The notes under the pieces were generated by a model, which saw nothing but the letters and a program-made list of their open reading frames with translations, made no database searches and had not been told where the DNA came from. From positions 310,001 to 374,000 of the forward strand of contig CAWIJJ010000001.1 of the NCBI GenBank assembly GCA_963836425.1: a stretch of DNA of 64,000 nucleotides. Reading direction: 5' to 3'. Shown here piece by piece: positions 9,688 to 19,004 of this stretch (positions within the stretch are counted from its first letter, which is position 1; the number at the start of each line of letters is the position of its first letter). This DNA comes from CAWIJJ01 sp963836425 (GTDB taxonomy: Bacteria; Acidobacteriota; Terriglobia; Bryobacterales; Bryobacteraceae). The position numbers and the translations under genes are program-made.

Positions 9688-11542
9688 ATGATCGGCGATA
9701 TTCTCGACGACAAATACCGCATCGAAAAACACCTCGGGGCAGGCGGAATGGGCAACGTCTACCTGGCCACGCATCTCGGGACCACCCGCGTTGTCGCGGT
9801 CAAGGTGATAGCTCCCAAGTGGGCGGCCGACCCGCAGTTTCTCGCCCGCTTCCAGCGCGAAGCGCAGGCGTGCGGCCAGTTGCGCCATCCCAACATCGTC
9901 AATGTCACCGATTTCGGAATCGCCAACACCCGAAGCGGCGACATGGCCTATCTCGTGATGGAGCTACTGGACGGAGAGACGCTTTCGGCCTTTCAGAAAA
10001 CCCATCCCCGGCCTTCGTTGCCCTTGGTTGCGGACCTCCTGGACCAGATCGGCCTCGCCCTGGAAGACGCACATCGCCATGGCATCGTCCATCGCGATCT
10101 CAAGCCGGACAACATCTGGCTGGAAGCCGATGGCCGCGGCGGATACACGGTCAAAGTGCTCGATTTCGGCGTGGCCAAGATGACTCTGCTGGGAGATCCC
10201 GCTCCGGACCCGGCGCCGGTAGTGACCCCATCCCCGGACGCCGGCCTCCAGCCCATCCTGCCTGGCGATGAAATGGAAACCCTGGCATTGGAGATGCAGC
10301 GCGCCCCCCAGCCGGGCATCACCCGCACGCAAGCCGAGGAGGCGGAAACCGTCGCCCTCGCCTCGCCTCCGTCCGGTACACCTTCGAGAGCGTTCGACGG
10401 CGACTCCGCGGGCCAAACCATGCCTGGCAGCCTGATCGGAACCCCCGCGTATATGTCTCCCGAGCAGGCGCTGGGAATCGGCACAGACGCCCGTTCCGAC
10501 ATCTACAGCCTCGCCGTGGTGGCCTATTCCCTGGTTTGCGGGCAGCTTCCCTTTACCGGAAAAACCAGTGAGCTGGTGGAGTTTCACCGGAGCGGAAATC
10601 CCCTGCCGCCGGCCAGCGTCCGCAAGATTCCCCGCGATGTATCGGACACGATCCTCGCCGGACTGCGGCGCGACCCGGCGAATCGGCCGCCCTCGGCCAT
10701 TGCCTTCACGCGCTGCTTCCATAACGCCGTGGACGCCGAGTTTCTCGCGCTGCGCAGATCGAAAGCATTTCTGCTCCAACACCTCGTCACGTTTGCTTTG
10801 CTGCTCCTGCCCATCTATCCCGCGATCCTGGCTCTGACGGCTCTGCTGGGTTCGTTAAGCCGGAAGCTGCTACCGGCCGCCACCGTTCGCATGATTCTCG
10901 TTCCTCTCGCGGCCGCGGGTCTGTTCGTGTTCTTCGACAACCTCCTTCGGGCCGCGGCGGCGTTCATCGCGGTCGACGAACAGGCGCGGTGTCCGCCGTT
11001 TTCTCTCCATCCGCGTCTTGTGGAGGTTGGTCAAGGCGATCCCCGCCCTGGTGCGGACGCAGGCCCGCTCCGCGACGCTGTTCGGGCCTGGCTGGGTGGT
11101 CGGCGATTGCCTCTGGCCGGTGATCTGCGCGGTGGAGAACCTCTCGGGCGAGAAAGCCGTCCGGCGGTCGCGCGAACTCATGACCGGCCTGCGGTCCGCG
11201 GGACGCGCGCTGGCGATTCGCCATCTCGCGCTGGCCGCCTTCGCCGTTTCGGATGTGGTCAAATCGCTTGCGGTCCTCTGGCGAACCGGGCAGGCCGGTC
11301 AGCCCGATATCGTGGTCAAGGGCACCTGGTTTCCACTGTTTGCGCTCTTCGCGGCGGCCCCGCTATTTCTCTATGACCGCACCGCTGCCAATCAAAGTGG
11401 TCCTCTGCTGCAACTGGACCGCACGCCAGAGGTGCCCATCACGGCGCGCCCCCTCTCCGTCAGTTCCATCGTCTGGTTGACGGCCGGGGCGATTTATCTG
11501 CTCTATCAGCCGGTCCGCTTGTGGCTCTTCGGTGGCGGGTGA
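9688..11542 (+). CDS. Membrane-anchored Ser/Thr protein kinase (Hanks type) with a long activation-segment insert; one frame break
   Basis: The kinase domain starts at ATG 9688 (MIGDILDDKYRIEKHLGAGG). It has the glycine loop GAGGMGNVY, the ATP lysine in VAVKVI, HRDLKPDN (about residue 134), DFG (about 160), GTPAYMSPEQ (about 250) and DIYSLAVVAY. Between DFGVAK and GTPAY lie roughly 85 extra residues rich in Pro, Thr and Glu, an unusual insertion in the activation segment. Beyond residue 350 are hydrophobic segments (LVTFALLLLPIYPAILALTA and later), so the C-terminus sits in the membrane. The frame breaks near 10985: removing one G from CAGGCG lets the sequence continue as GVRRFLSIRVLW into the frame that ends at 11542 (LYQPVRLWLFGGG). 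Likely about 617 residues. ATG 9661 is an alternative start. Confidence 0.85.
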
Positions 11543-11699
11543 CGCCGCCGCGCAGCGCGCACCGCAAACAACCTGCGTAGTTCCGTCGATCAGACAAGCA
11601 TGATCCGTCGCGTCTTCCTCCTGGTTGCCGCTGCTTGGACGCAAATTAGATTCTTAGATCGAAGATCGTAAACAAGAATACTTCAACATTTTCAAGTAA

Positions 11700-11823
11700 C
11701 TTAACTGTTAAGACTTCCTTTCAAACTATTGATTCTCCTACCCCTCAGGACCGCTCTATTCTGGCTCCTGGCTTCTGGCTTCTGACTCCCAAATCCCGGA
11801 GGGATTCAAGGGCGAAGCCCTTG
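11700..11823. terminator. Tandem hairpins in an AT-rich convergent spacer
   Basis: Between the convergent kinase and the 11825 gene is an AT-rich stretch (11645-11755) unlike its GC-rich surroundings. It contains the palindrome CTTAAC-T-GTTAAG (11700-11712). Two adjoining perfect triloop hairpins follow: AATCCC-GGA-GGGATT (11792-11806) and CAAGGGC-GAA-GCCCTTG (11807-11823), ending at the stop of the minus-strand gene. The position between two 3' ends suggests a two-way transcription terminator or a REP-like element. The direct repeat GGCTTCTGGCTTCTG lies just before them. Confidence 0.5.
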
Positions 11824-11824
11824 G

Positions 11825-12043
11825 CTAGTCTTCCGCTTTTTCTGCGCTTTCCTTGGAGCCGGTGAACTTCGATCGGACCGCCCGCGCGAACCGGGCAAGT
11901 GGACCACGACCGGTATCCGGGCGGCTGGCATCGCGCGCAGCTTCGATCTGCTCATGCGTTCTCACGTCGGGTTCCGATGTCTTCGAGTGCAGCTTGGCTC
12001 TGGCAACCTGCCGCTTGTGCCGCTTGGCGAGTCTCTTGTCCAT
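11825..12043 (-). CDS. Small basic protein of unknown function
   Basis: A 72-residue protein with a strongly basic N-terminus (MDKRLAKRHKRQVARAKLHSK) and an acidic tail (GSKESAEKAED). ATG 12043 is preferred over an in-frame start 45 bases further upstream, whose extra residues look like non-coding sequence. The basic head would suit nucleic-acid or ribosome binding, but that is inference from charge only. It lies 95 bases downstream of the ADOP permease stop on the same strand. Confidence 0.55.
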   Translation of the reverse strand: MDKRLAKRHKRQVARAKLHSKTSEPDVRTHEQIEAARDASRPDTGRGPLARFARAVRSKFTGSKESAEKAED

Positions 12044-12138
12044 AGACCAACAGTACAACAGCCGAAGAGGGCCACAGCGGATGCCCACTCCGCCCGCGCG
12101 TGCGTTTCGGGAGCCGCCACCGCCAGGGAGCCGTCACC

Positions 12139-14763
12139 TTACTCCGCCCGCAGTGCCTGCACCGGGTCGATCCCCGCCGCGCGCCTCGCCGGAAACACGG
12201 CCGCCGCCGCCGCCACTGCCACCAGCGCCAAAGCCGTCCCGCCGAGTACCCGCGGATCGTTAGGCCGCACTCCGAACAACAGCCCCGACGCCAGTTTCGA
12301 TAGCCACAGGCACAACGGCAGCCCCACCGCGATTCCCCCCACTGCCACCGCCAGCGAACCGCGCATCACCGTCCACACCACCGCGCCGCGCCCCGCCCCC
12401 AGCGACATCCGAATCCCGATTTCCCGTGTCCGCCGCACGGCCGCGTAAGACACCACCCCGTACAGCCCGATTCCCGCCAGCAGCAGTCCCACAACCCCGA
12501 AGAAGCCCGCGATCGTCGCCGTGAATCGCTCACGGACCATCGCCTCGGCCTTCTGATCGGCCAGCGTCTTGATGTTGGTCAGCGGCACGTTCGCGTCCAG
12601 TTCGCGCACCACCCGCCGCAGGTCCGGCGCGAGCCCCACCGGGTCGCCGGCCGTTCGCAGATAGTAGACACGGCTCTCGGAAGGGCGCTCCTCCTGGTCT
12701 TCGTCCGTGTAAACCGTCGCCATCGGCGGGTCGTGAATGCCCCGCATGCGCGTATCGCGCGCCACCCCCACCACCTCGTTGTCGGGCACGTATCGCGTGT
12801 ATCGCCGCCCGATCGGATCCATGCCCGCGAAATCCCGCCGCGCCAGGGCCTCGTTGATCACGAGGATCTTTTTGGCGCTGTGCGCGTCGCCCGGAACAAA
12901 CCCGCGCCCCCGAACCACAGGGTTGCCGATGGCTGCAAAGAACTCGCCTCCCCCGCCGCTGAACGACAGGCTGTCCGGGCTCGTTGGCATTTTGCGCCCG
13001 TACTGGTTGAATCCGCCCGCCAGCATCGCCCCGCCCGAATAACCCACCGCGCGAATCCCCGGCAAGCCTCGCAGGCGCGCGTCCAGTTCGCGATAATAGG
13101 CTCCCCGCCTCTCCACCCCGTAACCCCCGTCACCCGGACTCACCGTGGCCGTCAGCACGTGATCCGTCTCGAGTCCAAGATCCACTGAGGCGGTGTACCG
13201 CAGGCTTTCGAAGAACAGGCCCGCTCCGGCCAGCAGCGAGAGCGAGAGCGCCACCTGCAACCCCGCCAGCACGCGGCCCATATCCCAGCCGGCCCAGCCG
13301 CCGGATGAGGGCGCCGGCCCCCTTACCGCGGCGAGCGGGCCGGTGCGGCTGGCATGCAGCGCCGGCGCCACTCCAAAGAGCAGCCCGCACAGCACCGATC
13401 CCGCCAGCGTGATCCCGAGCACCCGCGCATCCCTCGCCACGTCCAGCACCAGCGCGATCTGGCCCGCCGGCAGAAATCCCAGCAGAAAACGCACGCCCCA
13501 AATCGCGAACGCCAGACCCAGCACGCCTCCCATCAGGCTCAGCACCAGGCTCTCGGTGAGCAGTTGCCGCATCACCCGTCCGCGGCCCGCGCCAAGCGCC
13601 ACCCGCATCCCGATTTCCGCCCGCCGCGCGGCCGCCCGCGCCGTCAGCAGCCCCGCCACATTCGCGCAGGCCACCAGCAGCACCAGCCCCACCAGCGCCG
13701 ACAAAATCAGCAGCGGCTCTTCCAATTTTTCCCGCACCAGCGACAAGCCGCGTTCGGCGCTTTCGAGTCGCAGTGTCGGGAACTTCCGATACCAGTGCGT
13801 CGGGTCCTCCGTCAGCATCCGCGAGAACACTACGTTGAGTTCCGCCTGTGCCCGTTCCCGCGTGACCCCCGGGGCGCGCCGTGCCAGCCCGTTCATCCAC
13901 AACTGCCCCATGTACTCCAGGTACGCGTTCGAGCCGCCGCGCGCCGGGTAGAACTGGTTGACCATCATCATCGGGATCCACGCGTCCGGCGCGGTCCCGA
14001 CCTCCACGCCGAAGAACGATGCCGGCGCGACCCCCACCACCGCATACGAAACCCCGCCGATCCGCAGCGGAGCCCGCAAAGCGTCGCCATCGGCGTTCAG
14101 CGCCTCCCGCCAGTACCGGTCGCTGATCACCGCCACCGGATGCGCCATCGGAGCGCCGTCGTCCTCCGCCGTCAACAGCCGGCCGCGCGCCGGCTTCACC
14201 CCGAGCACTTCAAAGTAATTGCCGGAAACCAGCTCCACCACCGACCGCTCCGCCCCGCCGCCGCCCGCCGCTATGCTCGTGTAGACTCGCGCCCGCCCGA
14301 TCACTCCCGATAGCGCCCGCGTTCGCCGCCGCAGCTCGCGAAAAATCGGATAGCTGATCGTCGTGATTGTCTGCGAGTCCTGCACGAAGTTGATCCGCTC
14401 GAGCTGCTCCGGCGCCTGCACCGGCAGCGAACGCAGCAGCACCGCATCCGCCAGGCTGAAAACGGCCGTGTTGGCGCCGATCCCCAGCGCCAGCGAGAGC
14501 AAAGCCGCCGCCGTCAAAGCCGGGCTCCGCCGCATGATCCGAAGCCCGTAGCGCGCATCGGACCACACCTGCCGCCACACCACGCCGCCCCACGCCGCAC
14601 GCACGCTCTCCTTCGCCAGCCCCACATTGCCGAACGCGCGCACAGCCGCCGAACCAGCCTCCTCCGCGGAGAGCCCCGCCTCCCGCCCTTCCTCGGCTTC
14701 CATTTCCAGGTGGCCCCGGAGTTCCCGTTCGAGCTCCGCTTCGCGATCCTTGCGGCGTCTCAT
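12139..14763 (-). CDS. ADOP-family ABC transporter permease (MacB/FtsX type)
   Basis: An 874-residue permease of the acidobacterial duplicated orphan permease family. The N-terminal 90 residues are the charged ADOP leader (MRRRKDREAELERELRGHLE, with AVRAFGNV). Next come TM1 (PALTAAALLSLALGIGANTAVFS) and a MacB-type periplasmic domain, an FtsX block with three TM helices (about 390-490), a second periplasmic domain and a final FtsX block (EIGIRMSLGAGRGAVVWTV). Both FtsX blocks keep the EIGMRVALGAGR-like motif. No ATPase lies next to it, as usual for orphan permeases. ATG 14763 overlaps the PadR stop by ATGA, so the pair is co-translated and probably PadR-regulated. The substrate is unknown. 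Confidence 0.92.
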   Translation of the reverse strand: MRRRKDREAELERELRGHLEMEAEEGREAGLSAEEAGSAAVRAFGNVGLAKESVRAAWGGVVWRQVWSDARYGLRIMRRSPALTAAALLSLALGIGANTAVFSLADAVLLRSLPVQAPEQLERINFVQDSQTITTISYPIFRELRRRTRALSGVIGRARVYTSIAAGGGGAERSVVELVSGNYFEVLGVKPARGRLLTAEDDGAPMAHPVAVISDRYWREALNADGDALRAPLRIGGVSYAVVGVAPASFFGVEVGTAPDAWIPMMMVNQFYPARGGSNAYLEYMGQLWMNGLARRAPGVTRERAQAELNVVFSRMLTEDPTHWYRKFPTLRLESAERGLSLVREKLEEPLLILSALVGLVLLVACANVAGLLTARAAARRAEIGMRVALGAGRGRVMRQLLTESLVLSLMGGVLGLAFAIWGVRFLLGFLPAGQIALVLDVARDARVLGITLAGSVLCGLLFGVAPALHASRTGPLAAVRGPAPSSGGWAGWDMGRVLAGLQVALSLSLLAGAGLFFESLRYTASVDLGLETDHVLTATVSPGDGGYGVERRGAYYRELDARLRGLPGIRAVGYSGGAMLAGGFNQYGRKMPTSPDSLSFSGGGGEFFAAIGNPVVRGRGFVPGDAHSAKKILVINEALARRDFAGMDPIGRRYTRYVPDNEVVGVARDTRMRGIHDPPMATVYTDEDQEERPSESRVYYLRTAGDPVGLAPDLRRVVRELDANVPLTNIKTLADQKAEAMVRERFTATIAGFFGVVGLLLAGIGLYGVVSYAAVRRTREIGIRMSLGAGRGAVVWTVMRGSLAVAVGGIAVGLPLCLWLSKLASGLLFGVRPNDPRVLGGTALALVAVAAAAAVFPARRAAGIDPVQALRAE

Positions 14764-15122
14764 GTTTCCTCCTCCCCCTTCGCCGGCCACATCACCCGCG
14801 CGATCGCCCCGGCCAGGCGCTGCCATTTGGATTCTTCCGCCACCAGCGCCTTCCTTCCCGCCGGTGTGAGCCGGTAATATTTGAATTCGCGGTTCCGGTC
14901 CTTCGGCGTCTCCCACTTCGCCGCCACCCAGCCTTTCCGCTCCAGACGGTGCAGGGCCGGATATAGAGAGCCGTGCTCGATCTGTAGTTCGCCGCCCGTC
15001 GTGTCCCGAATATGATGGGCGATCTGGTGCCCGTGCGCGGGGCCGAAAAGCAGCGTGCGCAGGATCAGCATGTCCAGCGTTCCTTGCAGAAGCTCGAGCC
15101 GGTCCGGATTCACAGCAGACAT
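14760..15122 (-). CDS. PadR-family transcriptional regulator
   Basis: A 120-residue winged-helix repressor: LLQGTLDMLILRTLLFGPAH, then HGSLYPALHRLERKGWVAAK (recognition helix and wing), then YYRLTPAGRKAL. Length and order are typical of PadR-like proteins that sit in front of ADOP permeases in Acidobacteria, where they are thought to repress their own operon. Its stop overlaps the permease start (ATGA). Inverted repeats lie directly upstream of its ATG at 15122. Confidence 0.95.
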   Translation of the reverse strand: MSAVNPDRLELLQGTLDMLILRTLLFGPAHGHQIAHHIRDTTGGELQIEHGSLYPALHRLERKGWVAAKWETPKDRNREFKYYRLTPAGRKALVAEESKWQRLAGAIARVMWPAKGEEET

Positions 15123-15123
15123 T

Positions 15124-15151
15124 CTACCCTCACTGAGGTAGCGTGTCTACC
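15124..15151. promoter_or_regulatory. Candidate PadR operator
   Basis: Just upstream of the PadR start are three alternating five-base elements: CTACC (15124-15128), GGTAG (15137-15141) and CTACC (15147-15151). They form overlapping inverted repeats. The position over the translation start region suits autoregulation. No binding data exist here; the call rests on symmetry and location. Confidence 0.4.
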
Positions 15152-15160
15152 ATGAATTTT

Positions 15161-16132
15161 TCAGGCTGAACCGCACGGAACGCCGCCCGCCCACGCGCGC
15201 GACCGCCGGAAATAGCGCTGCGCCGCGCCCACATCCCGCAGGATCTGGCTCCGCAGTGCCTCCGGGCTGTCGAAGCGCCGCTCGTCGCGCACCCGCCACA
15301 GAAACTCCACGCGGATGCGCCGCGGCGCGTCTCCCGAAAGCGCCTCCAGCAGATACGTCTCGATACTGCGCTCCTCGCTCGCGCCGAACGTCGGCCGCAC
15401 CCCGATATTCGTGATCGAGTTCCAGCCCCGCCCGTCATCAAGGTCCCGCGTGCGCGTCACATACACCCCGTTGCCCGGCACCACTTCCGCCGTCGTTGCC
15501 AGGTTCAGCGTCGGAACCGTCTGTTTCGACCCGACCCCGCGCCCCGCCACCACTTCGCCTTCAAGCCCGTACGCCCGTTCGAGCAGCCGCGCCGCGATGT
15601 GAACCCTTCCGCCGCGGATCAATTCCCGAATGCCGCTGCTGCTCACCATCCGGCCGCGAAACCGGACCGCGGGAACAATCTCCGTCTCAAAACCAAGCGA
15701 ACGCCCCAGTTCGCGCAGCACCCCGATGTCGCCCGCCTGCCGGTGCCCGAAGCGGAAATTGTCGCCCACCAGCACCGCCCGCGCCGCCAGCCGCCCCGCC
15801 ACCAGGTCCCGCGCAAACTGCTCCGGCGTGAGCTGCGCCACCTCCTCGGTGAACGGCAGAATCAGCACCTGCTCGATCCCCTCCTGCGCGATCAGCGCCG
15901 CCCGCTGCTCCGGAGTGGTCATCAGCGCCGGCGTGCGCTGCGGCGCCACAATGCACGTGGGGTGCGGATGGAAAGTGAGCACCGACGACGTCCATCCGTG
16001 CTCGCGCGCCACCGCCGCCAGTTGCCGCAGCAGCCGCCGGTGCCCGTGGTGCACGCCGTCGAAGTTCCCGATCGTCAGGGCGGTCGGCCCGAAACCGGCG
16101 GGCACCTCGTCGAGCGAACGGTAGATCTTCAT
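15161..16132 (-). CDS. ribF: Bifunctional riboflavin kinase / FAD synthetase
   Basis: A 323-residue enzyme converting riboflavin to FMN and then FAD. The N-terminal adenylyltransferase domain has GNFDGVHHGHRRLL (residues about 19-32), FHPHPT, and VGDNFRFGHRQAGD. The C-terminal flavokinase domain has RAYGLEGEVVAGRGVGSK, PGNGVYVTR, SITNIGVRPTFG and ETYLL. Length is usual for bacterial RibF. The start is ATG 16132, overlapping the upstream MBL gene stop by ATGA; a longer upstream extension in this frame is a shadow of that gene. Last gene of the leftward run that starts near 18.9 kb. Confidence 0.95.
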   Translation of the reverse strand: MKIYRSLDEVPAGFGPTALTIGNFDGVHHGHRRLLRQLAAVAREHGWTSSVLTFHPHPTCIVAPQRTPALMTTPEQRAALIAQEGIEQVLILPFTEEVAQLTPEQFARDLVAGRLAARAVLVGDNFRFGHRQAGDIGVLRELGRSLGFETEIVPAVRFRGRMVSSSGIRELIRGGRVHIAARLLERAYGLEGEVVAGRGVGSKQTVPTLNLATTAEVVPGNGVYVTRTRDLDDGRGWNSITNIGVRPTFGASEERSIETYLLEALSGDAPRRIRVEFLWRVRDERRFDSPEALRSQILRDVGAAQRYFRRSRAWAGGVPCGSA

Positions 16133-16902
16133 ACCAGGATTTCCAGCCCGTCGTACGCCAGCCGGATGTGCGGCGGCAGCAGGCTCTCCGCGCGCTCGTG
16201 CCCCAGGTCGTGACAGATGTGCGTGAGATAAGTCCGCCGCGGCCGTAGCTGCTCCACCGTCCGCATCGACTGCTCTACCGTCGAATGCGTCGGGTGAGGC
16301 TTGTACCGCAGCGCGTCCAGGAACAGCACGTCCAGCTCCCGCAGCAGTTCCATCGACGAATCCGGAATGTCGCTGTGATCCGTCAGATAAGCCGCGTCCC
16401 CGAACCGGAAGCCCAGGATCATTTGCGATCCGTGCATCACCGGCACCGGCACGAAAGTCAGCCCGTGAATTTCGAATGGCGCCTCGATCGCCCGCGCATC
16501 CAGTTGCGGAATATTCGTGTTCCGCTGGGCCCCGTCGAAAACATACGGAAACGAACGGCGGATGGAGTCGAGCGTCTCCGCCGCCCCGAAGATCGGGATC
16601 TGTTCCCTCTGCCGGAAGTTGAACGGCCGCACGTCGTCGAGTCCCATGATGTGGTCGGCGTGCGCATGCGTGAAGATCACCGCGTCCAGCCTCCGCAGCC
16701 CCGCCCGCAGCGCCTGCGTGCGAAAATCCGGCGTCGTGTCGATTAAAATATTGCGGCCGTCGAATGAAACCAGAATCGACGGGCGCAGACGGTTGTCCCG
16801 CGGATCGCTCGACGTGCACACCTTGCAGTCGCAGCCGATGGTCGGCACTCCAACACTCGTTCCCGATCCAAGTACGGTGATTTTCAGGGACGTCTCCGGC
16901 AT
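16129..16902 (-). CDS. PhnP-like MBL-fold phosphodiesterase/hydrolase
   Basis: A 257-residue metallo-beta-lactamase-fold enzyme. The N-terminus LGSGTSVGVPTIGCDCKVC is typical of the PhnP/'lipoate-associated' MBL group, whose cysteines bind a structural zinc. The metal site is THAHADHIMGLDD, with later HGSQ, LTDHSD and THICHDLGH supplying further ligands. PhnP members cleave cyclic phosphodiesters; the substrate here is unproven because no phosphonate genes are nearby. Start ATG 16902, one base short of the DUF1844 stop; its own stop overlaps ribF. Confidence 0.88.
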   Translation of the reverse strand: MPETSLKITVLGSGTSVGVPTIGCDCKVCTSSDPRDNRLRPSILVSFDGRNILIDTTPDFRTQALRAGLRRLDAVIFTHAHADHIMGLDDVRPFNFRQREQIPIFGAAETLDSIRRSFPYVFDGAQRNTNIPQLDARAIEAPFEIHGLTFVPVPVMHGSQMILGFRFGDAAYLTDHSDIPDSSMELLRELDVLFLDALRYKPHPTHSTVEQSMRTVEQLRPRRTYLTHICHDLGHERAESLLPPHIRLAYDGLEILV

Positions 16903-17229
16903 TCAGGCTTTCTGCTGATCCGCCTTGCCGGTACCCTCGGAGACCTGCACGAAACGGAAGCGCAGTTCGGTTAGCGAGTTCTCGAGCAGCCGCTGCTCCT
17001 CGAGAGACAGGTTCCCCTTCGTCTTCTCGAGCAGAATCGCGAGCGTGTCGATGGTGTGCCGCGCCAGTGGCAAATTGGGCTCGGCGTTCTCTTCGTCGCC
17101 GAACGGCATGATGCCGAGATGTACCTCGGCCTGCGCCCGCATGGAGAGCACAAGAAAGCTGAAGGAGGCGGGAGGCAGCGGGAAGTCGAAGGTCTCTGCC
17201 TGGGAGTCCGGATTCTCGATGTCGCTCAT
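16903..17229 (-). CDS. DUF1844-type small protein
   Basis: A 108-residue cytosolic protein. The central block FSFLVLSMRAQAEVHLGI, followed by LARHTIDTLAILLEKTKGNL and ENSLTELRFRFVQV, matches the all-helical DUF1844 family, which has no known biochemical function. ATG 17229 is chosen because the frame upstream only shadows the nitrilase gene. It lies 5 bases after the nitrilase stop and abuts the MBL gene, so the four genes are very likely one operon. Confidence 0.85.
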   Translation of the reverse strand: MSDIENPDSQAETFDFPLPPASFSFLVLSMRAQAEVHLGIMPFGDEENAEPNLPLARHTIDTLAILLEKTKGNLSLEEQRLLENSLTELRFRFVQVSEGTGKADQQKA

Positions 17230-17234
17230 CACCC

Positions 17235-18158
17235 CTATTTTAACGGCAGAGGTGCGGCCTGTGATGCGCCGGAATCCGGCCCTTCCTTCACCTCCAGCCG
17301 GAAAATGTCCGGCCGCGCATAGTGGCCCGCTACATCCAGGTCGAACTTGCCTTCCGCAATCTCCCCCGGATCGATGTCCGCATAAAGGATCGTCTCCGCC
17401 CCGTAGCTCGGCCCCGCCAGCAGGCTGCCGAGAGGCCCCGCGATCAGGCTGCCCCCGCCAATGCACTCACCCTCCGCGGCCCCTTCGGGACGGCTGAACT
17501 GGCACGCCGAAAGCACGAAGCAGCGGCCCTCCAGCGCGATATGCCGCATCGTCACCGGCCATACCTCGCGGTCGTCCACCGTCGGCGCGCAGTAGATTTC
17601 GATTCCCTTGGCGTACATCGCCGCGCGCAGCAGCGGCATGTAATTTTCCCAGCAGATCACCGCCCCGATCCGTCCGAACGGCGTCGCAATCACCGGCAGC
17701 GTGGAGCCGTCCCCGAATCCCCAGATCAGCCGCTCCATCGCCGTCGGCATCACTTTGCGGTGTTTGCCCGCGAGTTCCCCTTCCGGCGAGAAAAACAGCG
17801 CCGTGCAATACAGCGTCCCGCCCTCGCGCTCAATCGCTCCCATCACCAGCCACGTGTTGTGCTGCCGCGCCGCTTCGCCCAGCCGCGCCGTGGCCGCGCC
17901 CGGTACCTCGATCGCCCCCTCCGAGTAGCGCCGGAACAGCTTCCGGCCCTCCGCCGTGCGGGACCCCACCCGCGCTCCGAAATCGGCGCCCTTCGGATAT
18001 CCGCCAACGAACGCTTCGGGAAACACCACCAGCCGTGCGCCCCCGCCCGCCGCGCCGGCCAGCAGTCGCTCCGCTTTCACCAGCGTCGCCTCCGTGTCGA
18101 ACCGGACGGACCCCGCCTGCACCACAGCCACACGTACGGAACTCATCCGCTCCATCAT
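17235..18158 (-). CDS. Nitrilase (C-N hydrolase superfamily)
   Basis: A 307-residue nitrilase with the complete Glu-Lys-Cys triad: E48 in VVFPEAFVGGYPKG, K135 in GKHRKVMPT and C169 in GAVICWENYMPLLR. The GGYPKG and CWENYMPL contexts are those of true nitrilases, which convert nitriles to carboxylates and ammonia, rather than amidases. Start ATG 18158 overlaps the Nudix stop by ATGA, supporting coupling; ATG 18146 (MSSVRVAVVQAG) is a reasonable alternative. The natural nitrile is unknown. Confidence 0.92.
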   Translation of the reverse strand: MMERMSSVRVAVVQAGSVRFDTEATLVKAERLLAGAAGGGARLVVFPEAFVGGYPKGADFGARVGSRTAEGRKLFRRYSEGAIEVPGAATARLGEAARQHNTWLVMGAIEREGGTLYCTALFFSPEGELAGKHRKVMPTAMERLIWGFGDGSTLPVIATPFGRIGAVICWENYMPLLRAAMYAKGIEIYCAPTVDDREVWPVTMRHIALEGRCFVLSACQFSRPEGAAEGECIGGGSLIAGPLGSLLAGPSYGAETILYADIDPGEIAEGKFDLDVAGHYARPDIFRLEVKEGPDSGASQAAPLPLK

Positions 18159-18941
18159 CGCGCGGAGATGAGGTACTCTTCAAAATTCGGACCGGCCACC
18201 AGGATCGAATCCGGCCGCACCCAAAGCCGGTTTACCGCCGGAAGATATCCGGCTCCCGCAAAATGCGCGAGAACCGCCTCCACCGGAATAGGCCCCGAAA
18301 CTTCCGCCGCTTCGACCACCAGCGGATCGCCCGCCGCCGGGGTCCAGTCCTGGCGCAGCGCCGGCCCCGACCGCAGAATGAATTCCAGCACCCGATGCGC
18401 GGCTTCCTTGCCCGCCTCCGGCCGCGCGTCCTCCATCCCCAGCCATGCCGTAATCAGCCGGTAAGTGAAACCCCAAAGCGGAGTGGCCGTGAGGTTGACG
18501 GCCGGGTAGAGCATGTTCTCCGCAATGCCGGGCACCGGCCGCAGGCAGTGCCGCGCGGAGTCGCGCAGGTCCGCGAGCGGAACCCACAGCGCCTCCACCG
18601 CCTCGCCCGGCGAGAGCGACGTCTTCAACCGGCTCTTCACCCTGAAATGGAACGGGGCCACCGGGATGAAGCGTCCCACCCGGCGGCGCGCCACCCGCAC
18701 CGGCAGCGCGTCCACCAGTCTGGCCGGGCAGCAACCGGATTCCGCACTCCTCTTCGAGTTCCCGCAGCGCCGTGTGCAGCGGCCCGCTGTCCTCCGGGTC
18801 CCGCCGCCCTCCCGGAAACGACCAGTGCCCCGACCACGAATCGTCCTGCCGCTCCGTTCGCCGGATAAGCAGTACCGAGGGTTCTGGAGCTTCGGCCTCC
18901 ACGATGGCGACGGAGGCTTCCGGTGGCGTCATCCTTTTCAC
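18155..18941 (-). CDS. Nudix hydrolase, CoA pyrophosphatase-like, with one frame break
   Basis: The N-terminal part reads PSVLLIRRTERQ, then SWSGHWSFPGGRRDPED and TALRELEEECGI, the Nudix box in the form seen in NudL-type CoA pyrophosphatases. The frame then goes wrong at about 18722, after RLLPG. Removing one base from the CCCGGCC run restores the sense into the frame that continues LVDALPVRVARRRVGRFIPV and ends at 18155. That C-terminal part (KTSLSPGEAVEALWVPL, MLYPAVNL, LWGFTYRLI) is also typical of the family. The two frames together give about 262 residues. Start is GTG 18941 or ATG 18932. The break may be a sequencing indel, since both halves are well conserved. Confidence 0.8.
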
Positions 18942-19004
18942 TATAAAAGGTTGCTCCCGCCGCCAGAGCGGAACCCGGCGTGCTCATCCTACCGCTGGGG
19001 TGAA

